From the NCBI GenBank assembly GCA_937871115.1, contig CALMXW010000099.1, forward strand, positions 1 to 11,207: a stretch of 11,207 bases of DNA. Direction: 5' to 3'. The number at the start of each line of letters is the position of its first letter. Position 1 is the stretch's first letter. This stretch comes from an uncultured bacterium. Lineage in GTDB: Bacteria > Patescibacteriota > Minisyncoccia > Phycocordibacterales > CAIJYI01. Positions 1 to 7,098 of this stretch are shown piece by piece. Made by a program: the position numbers and the translations under genes. The notes beneath the pieces are model-generated. The model was not told the origin of the DNA and did no database searches. It saw nothing but the letters and a program-made list of their open reading frames with translations.

Positions 1-56
1 GTCTTGCGGCTTGCCATCCATTCCGGAGAACCCTGTTGAAAGTTAAGTTCGATCAT
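1..56 (-). CDS. N-terminal fragment of a suf-operon gene, possibly sufB (cut by window edge)
   Basis: Only the first 18 codons are present (MIELNFQQGSPEWMASRK, then the edge). The ATG at 56-54 overlaps the TGA of the preceding sufT gene (ATGA), and a good Shine-Dalgarno sequence (AAGGGAG) ends six bases before it, so the start is well supported. The GSPEWM stretch resembles the EPEWM/EPAWL motif near the N-terminus of SufB and SufD scaffold proteins. No SufB is otherwise present in this operon, which has SufC and SufD. SufB is therefore the leading guess, but 18 residues cannot prove it. If it is SufB, the region before the motif is much shorter than in E. coli SufB. Confidence 0.5.
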   Translation of the reverse strand, partial: MIELNFQQGSPEWMASRK

Positions 57-580
57 GCTGCGCTCCCTTGTTCAAATTCGCGGACGAAGTTGCTATCGAC
101 ATTTGGCGGCGCGCTGATTGCTGCTTTCTGCGCGTCCGACAGGGTGTATTTCGTGGAAGCCCTTTCGATGATCTTCTCGGCTGTGGCGCGGTTGTCTGCA
201 ATGGCGGCGCGCCACGCGCTCAGATTCTTCTCGAAGTCGGCGTCAGGGTAGGCCGGCAGCGTGGGCGCATGGTGGCCGGCCGCCTGCTCGCGGGAGCGCT
301 CGATCTCGCGCAGTTCTTCCGGCGGCTCCCATGGCGGGCTGAAAGTAATCTCCACTCTCGCTGTCTGCCCCTCGGGCAAAAGCTCGCTCGCCAACGCCTC
401 TACCTCGGTAATAATTTTGTCTGCAAAAGGACAAAAGGGTGAGGTGAGTGTCATCACTATTTCTGCGCCGTCTTCCAATACGCGAATTTCGCGCACGAGC
501 CCGAGTGTCACCACGTCGAGCCCAATCTCGGGATCTTTCACTTCTTTTAGTTTTTCCCTGATGTCGTGTTCTGATGTCAT
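53..580 (-). CDS. sufT: SufT-like DUF59/MIP18-family Fe-S maturation protein with C-terminal extension
   Basis: 175 aa. Residues 1-90 are a DUF59 (MIP18) domain: DPEIGLDVVTLGLV at 16-29, the TSPFCPFAD segment with the family's conserved Cys at position 50, and SPPWEPPEEL at 81-90. Proteins of this family help insert or deliver Fe-S clusters, and standalone members in suf operons are called SufT. The ATG overlaps the sufC stop by four bases, with a GGGGA stretch a few bases upstream. Residues 95-175 are an Ala/Glu-rich, probably helical tail I do not recognise, absent from the usual ~100-aa members. The DNA encoding the tail is much more GC-rich than the neighbouring genes (47 of 60 bases at 241-300). 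The DUF59 assignment is firm; the tail's role is unknown. Confidence 0.88.
   Translation of the reverse strand: MTSEHDIREKLKEVKDPEIGLDVVTLGLVREIRVLEDGAEIVMTLTSPFCPFADKIITEVEALASELLPEGQTARVEITFSPPWEPPEELREIERSREQAAGHHAPTLPAYPDADFEKNLSAWRAAIADNRATAEKIIERASTKYTLSDAQKAAISAPPNVDSNFVREFEQGSAA
63..69 (-). promoter_or_regulatory. Shine-Dalgarno sequence for the edge-cut gene
   Basis: On the minus strand this reads AAGGGAG, six bases before the ATG at 56. It is the clearest ribosome binding site in the window and fixes the start of the truncated last gene. It lies inside the 3' end of sufT. Confidence 0.6.
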
Positions 581-1251
581 ACGATTTTCCCCGCGCTCAT
601 AGTATACACGCGGTCGGGTTTTATTTTCTCGAGCATCTTTTCGGAGTGAGTAATGAGCAAAAAGCCCGTCCCCTTCTCCTTGAGCTCGGATACTGTGTGA
701 AATATTTTCTCGAGTGAGACGGCATCCACTCCCGAATCAATCTCGTCGAGGAAAGCAAACTTCGGCTCAAAGAGTGCGAGCTGGAAAACTTCCGAAAGTT
801 TTTTCTCTCCACCAGAAAGTCCCGCATTCACATGGCGTTTGAAAAAGTCGGGAGCAATACCCAGATCTTCCGCCTGGGCATCAAAGATCTTTTTGAAATC
901 CGTAATAGCGAGATCAGGCAAGCCCTGAAGCTCGCGATACGCACGAAAAAGAAAATTCAAAAAAGTCACGCCATCAATTTCCGGCAAATGCTGGAGCGAA
1001 AGAAACAATCCCCGCTTCGCTTTTTTATCTGGAGAGAGATGAGTAATGTCTTCCCCATCGAGCAAAATATTACCCTGAGTAATCTTGTATTTCGGGTGGC
1101 CAAAAAGAGCGTTCACCAGAGAGCTCTTCCCCGAGCCGTTGGAGCCCACGAGTACATGCACTTCACCCGAGGGAATAGAAAAAGAAACATCGCGAACGAC
1201 CTCTTTCCCTTCGGCTACGACGGTAATATTTTTTATTTGAAGTAGGCTCAT
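577..1251 (-). CDS. sufC: SufC, ABC-type ATPase of the SUF iron-sulfur assembly complex
   Basis: 224 aa, slightly shorter than the usual ~250. SufC is the cytosolic ATPase that binds SufB and SufD and drives the conformational change for cluster assembly. All ABC motifs are visible: Walker A GSNGSGKS (36-43, Lys42), Q-loop Gln87 in SLQHLP, signature LSGGEKK (145-151; the trailing EKK is SufC-like), Walker B FAFLDE (165-170), the D-loop SGVD (173-176) and switch His202 in THSEK. There are no transmembrane segments. Its ATG overlaps the sufU stop by four bases and its TGA overlaps the sufT ATG by four. There is no clear Shine-Dalgarno site, so translational coupling to sufU is likely. Confidence 0.96.
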   Translation of the reverse strand: MSLLQIKNITVVAEGKEVVRDVSFSIPSGEVHVLVGSNGSGKSSLVNALFGHPKYKITQGNILLDGEDITHLSPDKKAKRGLFLSLQHLPEIDGVTFLNFLFRAYRELQGLPDLAITDFKKIFDAQAEDLGIAPDFFKRHVNAGLSGGEKKLSEVFQLALFEPKFAFLDEIDSGVDAVSLEKIFHTVSELKEKGTGFLLITHSEKMLEKIKPDRVYTMSAGKIV

Positions 1252-1607
1252 ATGTTTCTAATGGTATTCAATGCCAACAGCGCGCATTTTTCCCTCGATG
1301 CTCCCACTTCAAAGCCCAAGAGGCCATACATATCTTTTTCTGTGAGAGTGACTAACTCTTCTTTCGTCTTCCCTCGTATCGCACCCATGAGCATATCGGC
1401 GGCGGATTGGCTGATAGCGCACCCTTCTCCATCAAACGATGAATCTTCTACCTTGCCCTCCTCATCAAAAGAAAGATACACGATCAGCGAGTCACCACAG
1501 GAAGGATTTGCTCCCCCCTGGCGCACACTCGCATCGGGTATTATCCGTTTGTTGCGCGGGTGGCGATATCGGTCAAGAATATTTTGTCGATAGAGTTCAT
1601 CATCCAT
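1248..1607 (-). CDS. sufU: SufU/IscU-family sulfur acceptor (scaffold-like) protein
   Basis: 119 aa. SufU takes persulfide sulfur from SufS in the cytosol and passes it to the SUF scaffold. The conserved metal-ligand set is visible: Cys37 and Asp39 in NPSCGD, Cys63 in EGCAIS and Cys108 in REKCAL. The residue before the last Cys is Lys rather than the IscU His, which is SufU-like, and the gene sits directly behind sufS. However, the protein lacks the roughly 20-residue insertion between the second and third Cys that marks Gram-positive SufU: the gap here is 45 residues, as in IscU. It overlaps sufS by eight bases and sufC by four. Confidence 0.93.
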   Translation of the reverse strand: MDDELYRQNILDRYRHPRNKRIIPDASVRQGGANPSCGDSLIVYLSFDEEGKVEDSSFDGEGCAISQSAADMLMGAIRGKTKEELVTLTEKDMYGLLGFEVGASREKCALLALNTIRNI

Positions 1608-2835
1608 GATTTTGAGTTTGGAATACTTTTTTTACTTTCTCAATCCCCTCGCAGAGAGCGTCAATGTCTTCTTTTGTGGTGTAGATATACAGACTCGCGC
1701 GGGTGAGAGAGGCTTCGCCCAGAGAAGTGAGGAGTGGCTGAGCGCAATGATGCCCACCGCGAAGAGCGAGATTTTCCCGGCAAAGCACTTCCACGATGTC
1801 GTGCGCGTGTATCCCCTTTATGGAAAAAGATATCACACCCGCATTGTGTTTCGGATCGCGGGGGCAAAAGAGCGCGACATCCGAAATTGCTGAAAGTTTT
1901 TCGAGGGCATACTTCGTAATATTCAAAAGATATTCTTCTATTTCTTCCATGCCGATGTTGGAAAGATATTCGCACGCCGCTCCTATGCCGATGGCACCCG
2001 CAATATTGGGAGTGCCCGCCTCAAATTTCCATGGTATCGCAGCAAAGCGTATCGTATCTTTCGTCACTTCCTCTATGGTGCCACCACCGTAAAACCCCGG
2101 CTCCAGTTTTTCCAAGACTTCTTTTTTTCCGTAAAGAACGCCGATGCCCACCGGCCCGCACATTTTGTGTCCCGCAAAAAAGAGAAGGTCGCAGCCGATT
2201 TTTTCGACATCAATAGCAATATGCCCTGCGCCTTGGGTGGCATCAATGAGTGAGTACGCTCCGTGCTTTTTCGCCAAGTCACAAAGCCGCTTCATGTCGT
2301 GCACCGTCCCCGTCACGTTGGAAACACCAACGAATGCGACGAGTTTTGTTTTCTCGGTAATAAGTTTCTCCGCCACATCGTAGTCGAGTGTAAAATCTTC
2401 TTTTGGAGAAAGCGGAATAAAACGAAGAGTAAGTTTTTTTCGGGCTGCGAGCTTTTGAAGAGGGATAAAAAGAGAATGATGCTCCATAATGGTCGTGACT
2501 ATTTCATCCCCCTCGTGAAAAATACCGGAATTCTCCAGAGAGTAGATGGCGAGATTTGCCGCGGCCGTAGAGCCCCCCGTGAAGATTATTTCTTCTTTCT
2601 TTGCGCCAAAAAACTTCGCCACTTGCTCGCGCGCATTTTCATAAGCATTTCCGGCTTGCTGGCTTATGGCATACTGGCCACTCCGAGTATTCGCTCGGAA
2701 GCCGCGATAGTACGCATCCATAGCAGAGAGCACCACCTCGGGCGTTTGTACTGTGGAAGAGCTGTCTAAATACGCGAGCTCTGGGTGAGCTGTAAAAATT
2801 GGAAAATCTTTTTTTATAGTATTGGGATTTAACAT
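1600..2835 (-). CDS. sufS: SufS, PLP-dependent cysteine desulfurase
   Basis: 411 aa, full length for class II (SufS/CsdB-type) desulfurases. It converts cysteine to alanine and holds the sulfur as a persulfide. Visible features are MEHHS at 117-121 (PLP-stacking His), IDATQGAGH with the PLP-binding Asp198, the Schiff-base Lys224 in AGHKMCGP, RGGHHCAQP with the persulfide Cys364, and GIHAHD (341-346), which holds the His used in the SufU zinc-ligand swap in Bacillus. The short active-site loop and GHHCAQP place it in the SufS rather than the IscS branch. Its ATG overlaps the sufD stop by seven bases, and no Shine-Dalgarno site is seen, suggesting coupled translation. Confidence 0.97.
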   Translation of the reverse strand: MLNPNTIKKDFPIFTAHPELAYLDSSSTVQTPEVVLSAMDAYYRGFRANTRSGQYAISQQAGNAYENAREQVAKFFGAKKEEIIFTGGSTAAANLAIYSLENSGIFHEGDEIVTTIMEHHSLFIPLQKLAARKKLTLRFIPLSPKEDFTLDYDVAEKLITEKTKLVAFVGVSNVTGTVHDMKRLCDLAKKHGAYSLIDATQGAGHIAIDVEKIGCDLLFFAGHKMCGPVGIGVLYGKKEVLEKLEPGFYGGGTIEEVTKDTIRFAAIPWKFEAGTPNIAGAIGIGAACEYLSNIGMEEIEEYLLNITKYALEKLSAISDVALFCPRDPKHNAGVISFSIKGIHAHDIVEVLCRENLALRGGHHCAQPLLTSLGEASLTRASLYIYTTKEDIDALCEGIEKVKKVFQTQNHG

Positions 2836-3620
2836 ACGTATACCGGCGAATTTAATTTTTCTCTAATATTTTTTTGTACCGCTTCCCTGCTCTCTTCCGA
2901 AATACCCGCTAATAAAAACCCTTCGAAAAGCATCGCTTGTGAAATGTACGGCTCCACTCCGCGCAAGCCCGGATAAAAAAACGACATTTCGTTGAGATGA
3001 CTTATGGAAAGCGCGTGCGAAGAGCGAGCGTAGGGAGAGCCGATATCGAGCGAAGGGAGAGCGTCGATCTCGGCATCGGGAGCGGCGAGGAGGAATTTCC
3101 CCTCCTGCATTCCGTCGGCCTCGGCCATCCCCTCTCCAATATACACCATTCCCCTATAGGATGTCTTTGTCTTTCCCCCGAGCACTCCCCGGGCAGAGAT
3201 GCGTGAGCGGGTATGCGGAGCGAGGTGCCGGGCGGAATTTGAAAAATGAAATTCCTGATCTCCACTGAGGGAAATATTTTGTATCGTAGCAGAAGCGCCT
3301 TCTTCCACCAGAAAATCTTCTACAGACGAATGGACTGTCGCTCCACCGGTATGCACCTCGAGCCAAGAGACCGAAGCATTGCGCAAAACATGAGAAAACT
3401 TATTCCAAAACACCGAAGTGCTCCTGGAGAAGTTTTGAAGAGAGATCATCTCAACACTCGAGCCCTCTTCCGCGAGAACAAAAAAAGTTTTGTGTATCTC
3501 ACCGCTATCCCCAACTCCGGTTTCTACTATCCGCGCCGAGGAGCCCTTTTTTGCGTGCACAAATACTTGGGTTTCTGCCTCGAGCACTTTTACCACCCCA
3601 TTCTGTGTCGTTACTTCCAT
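2829..3620 (-). CDS. sufD: SufD-like scaffold protein, short form lacking the N-terminal domain
   Basis: 263 aa against roughly 420-450 for typical SufD. The whole protein corresponds to the SufBD beta-helix core plus C-terminal region. The diagnostic block is at 175-237: KFLLAAPDAEID, then PSLDIG, then SSHALSIS (His202, matching the SHGA motif whose His is functionally important in SufD), then FFYPGLRGV and the AMLFEGFL segment. The N-terminal helical domain carrying the EPxW motif is missing. SufD binds SufC and SufB in the cluster-assembly complex. It is the first gene of the operon and appears to have its own promoter. It could be called a generic SufB/SufD-family protein; the His-type motif and absence of the SufB Cys pattern favour SufD. 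Confidence 0.87.
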   Translation of the reverse strand: MEVTTQNGVVKVLEAETQVFVHAKKGSSARIVETGVGDSGEIHKTFFVLAEEGSSVEMISLQNFSRSTSVFWNKFSHVLRNASVSWLEVHTGGATVHSSVEDFLVEEGASATIQNISLSGDQEFHFSNSARHLAPHTRSRISARGVLGGKTKTSYRGMVYIGEGMAEADGMQEGKFLLAAPDAEIDALPSLDIGSPYARSSHALSISHLNEMSFFYPGLRGVEPYISQAMLFEGFLLAGISEESREAVQKNIREKLNSPVYVC

Positions 3621-3626
3621 AGAGCT

Positions 3627-3655
3627 ATGCTATTTGATTTAAAAGAAAAAGACAA
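3627..3655 (-). promoter_or_regulatory. Candidate promoter of the suf operon, leaderless geometry
   Basis: On the minus strand there is a -35-like TTGTCT (3655-3650), a 17-base spacer, and a -10-like TAGCAT (3632-3627), each matching four of six consensus bases. The -10 box ends six bases before the sufD ATG, so the start site would fall on or next to the A of the ATG. No Shine-Dalgarno sequence lies upstream, which fits a leaderless mRNA. The boxes are individually weak; the correct spacing and the same layout at two other gene starts add support. Confidence 0.5.
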
Positions 3656-3663
3656 CCGAGAAA

Positions 3664-6333
3664 TTAACTCACTCGTATGTCGCCGGAGATAACGCCCTTT
3701 TTCAGATCGACTCCCGTAAGATGAGCTCTTTCTTTGTAGCTCTCATCGGGGAGTTTCTCCTGCACCACGATGTCGTACGTCCCGGGCTCGATGAGCGCAT
3801 AAAATCTTCCGCGCTCGTCTGTCACGACTTTTTTAATGAGAACGTTGAGCTTTGGCATCATTACCGAGATAATTGCAAACGGTATGGGGAGTCCTGTCTT
3901 GTCGTCGAGAAGGCGCGTGACGGGGCGGGAACGTTTCCAAATGCTCTGGAAAGCAAGGATGGCCACGTAAAAGACGAGCACCCCGATGTTGAAGGTATTG
4001 GGCGTAAGATAGGTCGTGAATACAGAGAGAGCGAGCCCGAGGAAAAAGATAATATTGAATGCCCAGAAACGCACTCGTTCTTTACGAGAGAAGAGGTAGA
4101 ACATCTTCTCTTTATTTTTCGTAAATTCATTCCAGTCGAACTCTACTGGATCAAGCGGGACATTGTATCGAGTGATTTCTTTGTCCGACACCGCAAATGG
4201 CGTACCAAAATATAGATTGTCGTACATCTCATCATGCACATTGCCAGCAAGTTTTTTCGAAGGAAATGCATAGTGCGTTTTGTTGGCTTCAAGGATGTAC
4301 TGCCCGGGCTCGAGGAGAAAACCATATCTTCCATCGAGGTCGGTAATCGCGTTTTTCGAAGCACCCGTGGCCATCTCTTTTACCACCACCACCGCTGGGT
4401 CTATCGGCTGTTTCGTCACGGCATCATACACCACACCCCACGGATCGCCTTTCTTTTTGCGAAATGGTGCGAGGAGGATTCCGATAAATTTCAGAAACAA
4501 AAGATAGAGATCATAAAACGAGGTCACATTTGCCGCCACTGCCACTGCTTGCCCCACACCCACCGCGATGGAGACGGGTACCGCGACAGGGCTAATGGTC
4601 GTCACCGTGTTCACCGCGGTGTCACGAATCTCTTGGGGAATGAATGGTATCGACGGAAGGTGCCACGGCTGCGAGGCGTCTATCTGCCCGCTCACATTTT
4701 CTGCGAGAGGCTGATTGCCGGGGCCGTACACATCTGCTCGCGCTCCGTACTGCCCCGATTCATCCACAGAAACCACTCCCTCGAAAGCGGTTTTATTTTC
4801 ATTCGGGGCCAAGACGACGGTCGTGGTCTTCGATTTGTCTGGGCTCTGCAGAGAAAAAATGACCAGAGCGGAACCTTGCGGTGCTTTTGTTGCCGGCAGA
4901 GAAATCTTCAAGTTTGTCCCCGTGTCTGTTTTCACACCACTCTTTTCATCGACCAGTATCGGCGTTTCTTTTCCGCCAACCACTTGGAAAAAGTTGAAGT
5001 CAGAAAATTTCAGTTTCCCTACTGAGGGAGATGTCGAAGTTGAGGTCGATGGAGTTGTTGTACTGGTCTCAGGCGGAACAATCGGAGGGGGCACCGTCTC
5101 TGGAGGCGGGCTTCCTCCGGGTGGAGTACCTGTCTCGCCTGGTGGTGAAGGAGGAGGTGGAGGTGGCTCTGAGGAAGAAATAATCTCGCTCGCAATAGCT
5201 CCGGAGGAGAAATTACCACTCGCATCTTTTGAAAAAGCGCTGTAGTAATACCGCGTGTTGAGGGAGACACTCGCGTCTGTCACCGACTGCCCGGACCCTT
5301 CATATATCAAGACACCATCAGATGGTAGGAGTGGGTACGATGCAGTCGAGCGCGTGATGCGAGTGGCGGTAAAATCTGGATCAGAGGGGTTTGTCCAAGA
5401 AAGAGCGATAGAATTTGAAAGAGCCTGTGCGGTAAAATTTGATGGATTTGCTGGCGGAGTGGTATCTTGTCCATTCAGTGTGGTAAACGAGCCCGTCACC
5501 GAAGCCGTGTTCCCCGAAGCATCCTCCACGTCAATCTTGTAGAAATAATGCGTACTGGCAATGAGCCCAGAAAGTGTTGTCGAATGTGTCGTGAGGTAGG
5601 AAGTCTCCGTGCCGCTTCCTGAAGCGTAGTCGGTCGTCGTCCCCCACAGATAGTGCGAGAGCGCTGGCTTGGTAGTATTCCATGAAATACTCGCTGAATT
5701 TACCGATGGGGTCACAACGAGGTTGGTGATGCTCGGAGGGACGGTATCGGCAACAGTAAAATTCCATCCACTATTTCCGGAAAGACCCGTAAAAAGATTT
5801 CCTGAAGAATCTTTTACTATACCTGATTCAAGCTCCACATAATACGAAACCCCTGAGCTCAGTGGCGTAATGGTCACTGTAAGGATAGCCCCCGATATAG
5901 AAATACTTCCTCCCGTAATGGGGATAGTCTGAACAATAGAATTATCACTTGTCTGTTTTATAAAAATATTCCCAGAGTTTACCAAGATCCAATCATTGAA
6001 ATTTGCCACAAGCGATGTAGTACTCGCCACTCCTGTCGCATCGTCTACGGGAGTGGTACTTATGAGAGATGGCGGCACAGTGTCACCACCGCCACCACCG
6101 CCACTCACCGGGTCTGTCTCATCATCATCCAAAGTTGAAGAACACCCTGGGTCGGCCGGATAGTCTATGAGTGTATCACTGTCATTGTCGATACCGTCAT
6201 TACACTGAAATGTCCCGTTGTTTACATCTTGCGTAATTGTGACCTGGCTTCCGAGAGCAAAAATTATCGGCGCAGAAAAAAGAACAAGGGTGGCAAGAAA
6301 AACTTTTAAAAAATTTTTCCGGAAGAATTTCAT
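3664..6333 (-). CDS. Large surface protein: CNDGxDND motif, Big-type domain, two FN3, Pro/Thr stalk, membrane helices, two carboxypeptidase-regulatory-like domains
   Basis: 889 aa, no named family for the whole protein. In order: signal peptide (1-27); an Asp-rich, calcium-binding-like CNDGIDNDSD motif flanked by Cys44 and Cys64, the only cysteines; a Gly linker (78-83); a Big_5-type Ig domain (about 86-195, with PVDDATGV and VKDSSGNLF); FN3 domains at about 197-287 and 291-385; a Pro-rich then Thr/Ser-rich stalk (388-438); another beta domain (about 440-550); hydrophobic segments at about 578-600 and 606-623; a carboxypeptidase-regulatory-like domain (629-730, TDLDGRYGFLLEPGQY); helices at about 756-773 and 779-797; and a second such domain (804-889, TDERGRFYALIEPGTY). 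It is probably an envelope-anchored adhesin or surface stalk. Its ATG overlaps the preceding stop (ATGA), so it is co-translated with the WxL-like gene. Domain calls are from sequence pattern only. Confidence 0.85.
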   Translation of the reverse strand: MKFFRKNFLKVFLATLVLFSAPIIFALGSQVTITQDVNNGTFQCNDGIDNDSDTLIDYPADPGCSSTLDDDETDPVSGGGGGGDTVPPSLISTTPVDDATGVASTTSLVANFNDWILVNSGNIFIKQTSDNSIVQTIPITGGSISISGAILTVTITPLSSGVSYYVELESGIVKDSSGNLFTGLSGNSGWNFTVADTVPPSITNLVVTPSVNSASISWNTTKPALSHYLWGTTTDYASGSGTETSYLTTHSTTLSGLIASTHYFYKIDVEDASGNTASVTGSFTTLNGQDTTPPANPSNFTAQALSNSIALSWTNPSDPDFTATRITRSTASYPLLPSDGVLIYEGSGQSVTDASVSLNTRYYYSAFSKDASGNFSSGAIASEIISSSEPPPPPPSPPGETGTPPGGSPPPETVPPPIVPPETSTTTPSTSTSTSPSVGKLKFSDFNFFQVVGGKETPILVDEKSGVKTDTGTNLKISLPATKAPQGSALVIFSLQSPDKSKTTTVVLAPNENKTAFEGVVSVDESGQYGARADVYGPGNQPLAENVSGQIDASQPWHLPSIPFIPQEIRDTAVNTVTTISPVAVPVSIAVGVGQAVAVAANVTSFYDLYLLFLKFIGILLAPFRKKKGDPWGVVYDAVTKQPIDPAVVVVKEMATGASKNAITDLDGRYGFLLEPGQYILEANKTHYAFPSKKLAGNVHDEMYDNLYFGTPFAVSDKEITRYNVPLDPVEFDWNEFTKNKEKMFYLFSRKERVRFWAFNIIFFLGLALSVFTTYLTPNTFNIGVLVFYVAILAFQSIWKRSRPVTRLLDDKTGLPIPFAIISVMMPKLNVLIKKVVTDERGRFYALIEPGTYDIVVQEKLPDESYKERAHLTGVDLKKGVISGDIRVS

Positions 6334-7079
6334 AGCGCAATGGCAGTTACGGTGGTCGTCGCCACATAGGAGCCACTGGTTTGCACATGTGAAGCTCCTG
6401 CAGTCGCGCGAAACTTCACGGTGGTGACAGTCCCCGATGGCCCGTTCCCTGCCGAGCCTGAAGCAATAGTTTCATTCGCCGTGGAAAGATTGTACCAACA
6501 CGCATCGGTGGTGTCGCTTGATCCCGCATTGCACGTCGCTCCGTTGTCTTTGTATTTCTGCAAAATGTCAGCGCCTTCGGGAGTAAATCCAAATTCAGAA
6601 GCGGCAGCCGCGACGGACCAAGTGAAATCTGGATTCGCACCCGCAGGGGTGTAATCGGCGAACGTGTCCGTGCCTCCCGGAAGGCGCAACGCGGGAGTAT
6701 TGGAAGCTTTTATCGAAAGCGTGTATCCTCCCGGCGAATCTGTGGTTACTGTCCATGCTGCAGAGCCATCGCCCGTACCTCCAATGATGCCATTGATAGC
6801 CGGAGAGAGGGTCACATTTGAGGGCGAAGAGATGGCCAAATACGTCGTGTTCATTTGCCGATAGCCAGCGTAAATACTGTACGACGCACTCGAGCTCTGT
6901 CCGGTACCCACCTCTCCAAGGGTGTCTGAAACCTGATAACTTGCGGATGCAGAATTTTCTGTACCGCCGACGTTTACGCTATCGGTTTGAATTTTGTAAT
7001 TAGCACTCGACATCACCGCTGCAAAAGCGATTGCGGGTACAAAAAGACTAAGAAGGAATGTGAAGAAACGATAGTACAT
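6330..7079 (-). CDS. Secreted WxL-like beta protein with N-terminal AGYRQM module
   Basis: 249 aa. It has a signal peptide (1-20, cleavage likely after AFA). Residues 26-76 form a repeat-like module with ANYKI, ASYQV and ASYSI strands ending in AGYRQM, a hallmark of CPR secreted proteins. The C-terminal domain (82-249) starts at SSPSNVT, has AWTV followed by GGYTLSI (108-123), then NTPAL, FADYTP and EFGF, and ends with SGSYVATTTVTA. It is paralogous to the 218-aa protein encoded at 8755-8099. The W-T-V/Y-T-L layout is reminiscent of WxL cell-wall-binding domains, but this is my inference. Cys183 and Cys194 could form a disulfide. It starts 19 bases after the DUF916-like gene, with only a weak ribosome binding site, and overlaps the 889-aa gene. 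Confidence 0.8.
   Translation of the reverse strand: MYYRFFTFLLSLFVPAIAFAAVMSSANYKIQTDSVNVGGTENSASASYQVSDTLGEVGTGQSSSASYSIYAGYRQMNTTYLAISSPSNVTLSPAINGIIGGTGDGSAAWTVTTDSPGGYTLSIKASNTPALRLPGGTDTFADYTPAGANPDFTWSVAAAASEFGFTPEGADILQKYKDNGATCNAGSSDTTDACWYNLSTANETIASGSAGNGPSGTVTTVKFRATAGASHVQTSGSYVATTTVTAIAL
6350..6370 (-). repeat. Near-identical 21-bp segment shared by the two WxL-like genes, copy 1
   Basis: This stretch in the 3' end of the 249-aa gene encodes the YVATTTV segment. It matches 8122-8142 in the 218-aa gene at 20 of 21 bases. Identity extending to wobble positions suggests recent duplication or gene conversion between the C-terminal strands. Confidence 0.6.
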
Positions 7080-7098
7080 AAAAACTCAACGCCAAAAA

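Noticed and set aside
3641..3675. Possible terminator after the 889-aa gene (CGAG/CTCG stem with a T-rich stretch)
   Set aside because: The stem is only four base pairs with an 11-base loop, the T-rich stretch is interrupted, and it overlaps the better-supported sufD promoter. Read-through into suf remains possible.
4234..5025. 263-aa plus-strand open frame opposite the large surface gene
   Set aside because: It has low-complexity His/Arg-rich composition and no recognisable motif, and lies wholly antisense to a well-supported CDS; the same applies to the other plus-strand frames such as 2263-2769 and 10025-10621.
5070..5175. G/T-rich tandem-like repeats
   Set aside because: They are the reverse complement of codons for the Pro-rich stalk of the 889-aa protein; likewise 6083-6106 is its Gly linker. 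No separate DNA repeat function is indicated.
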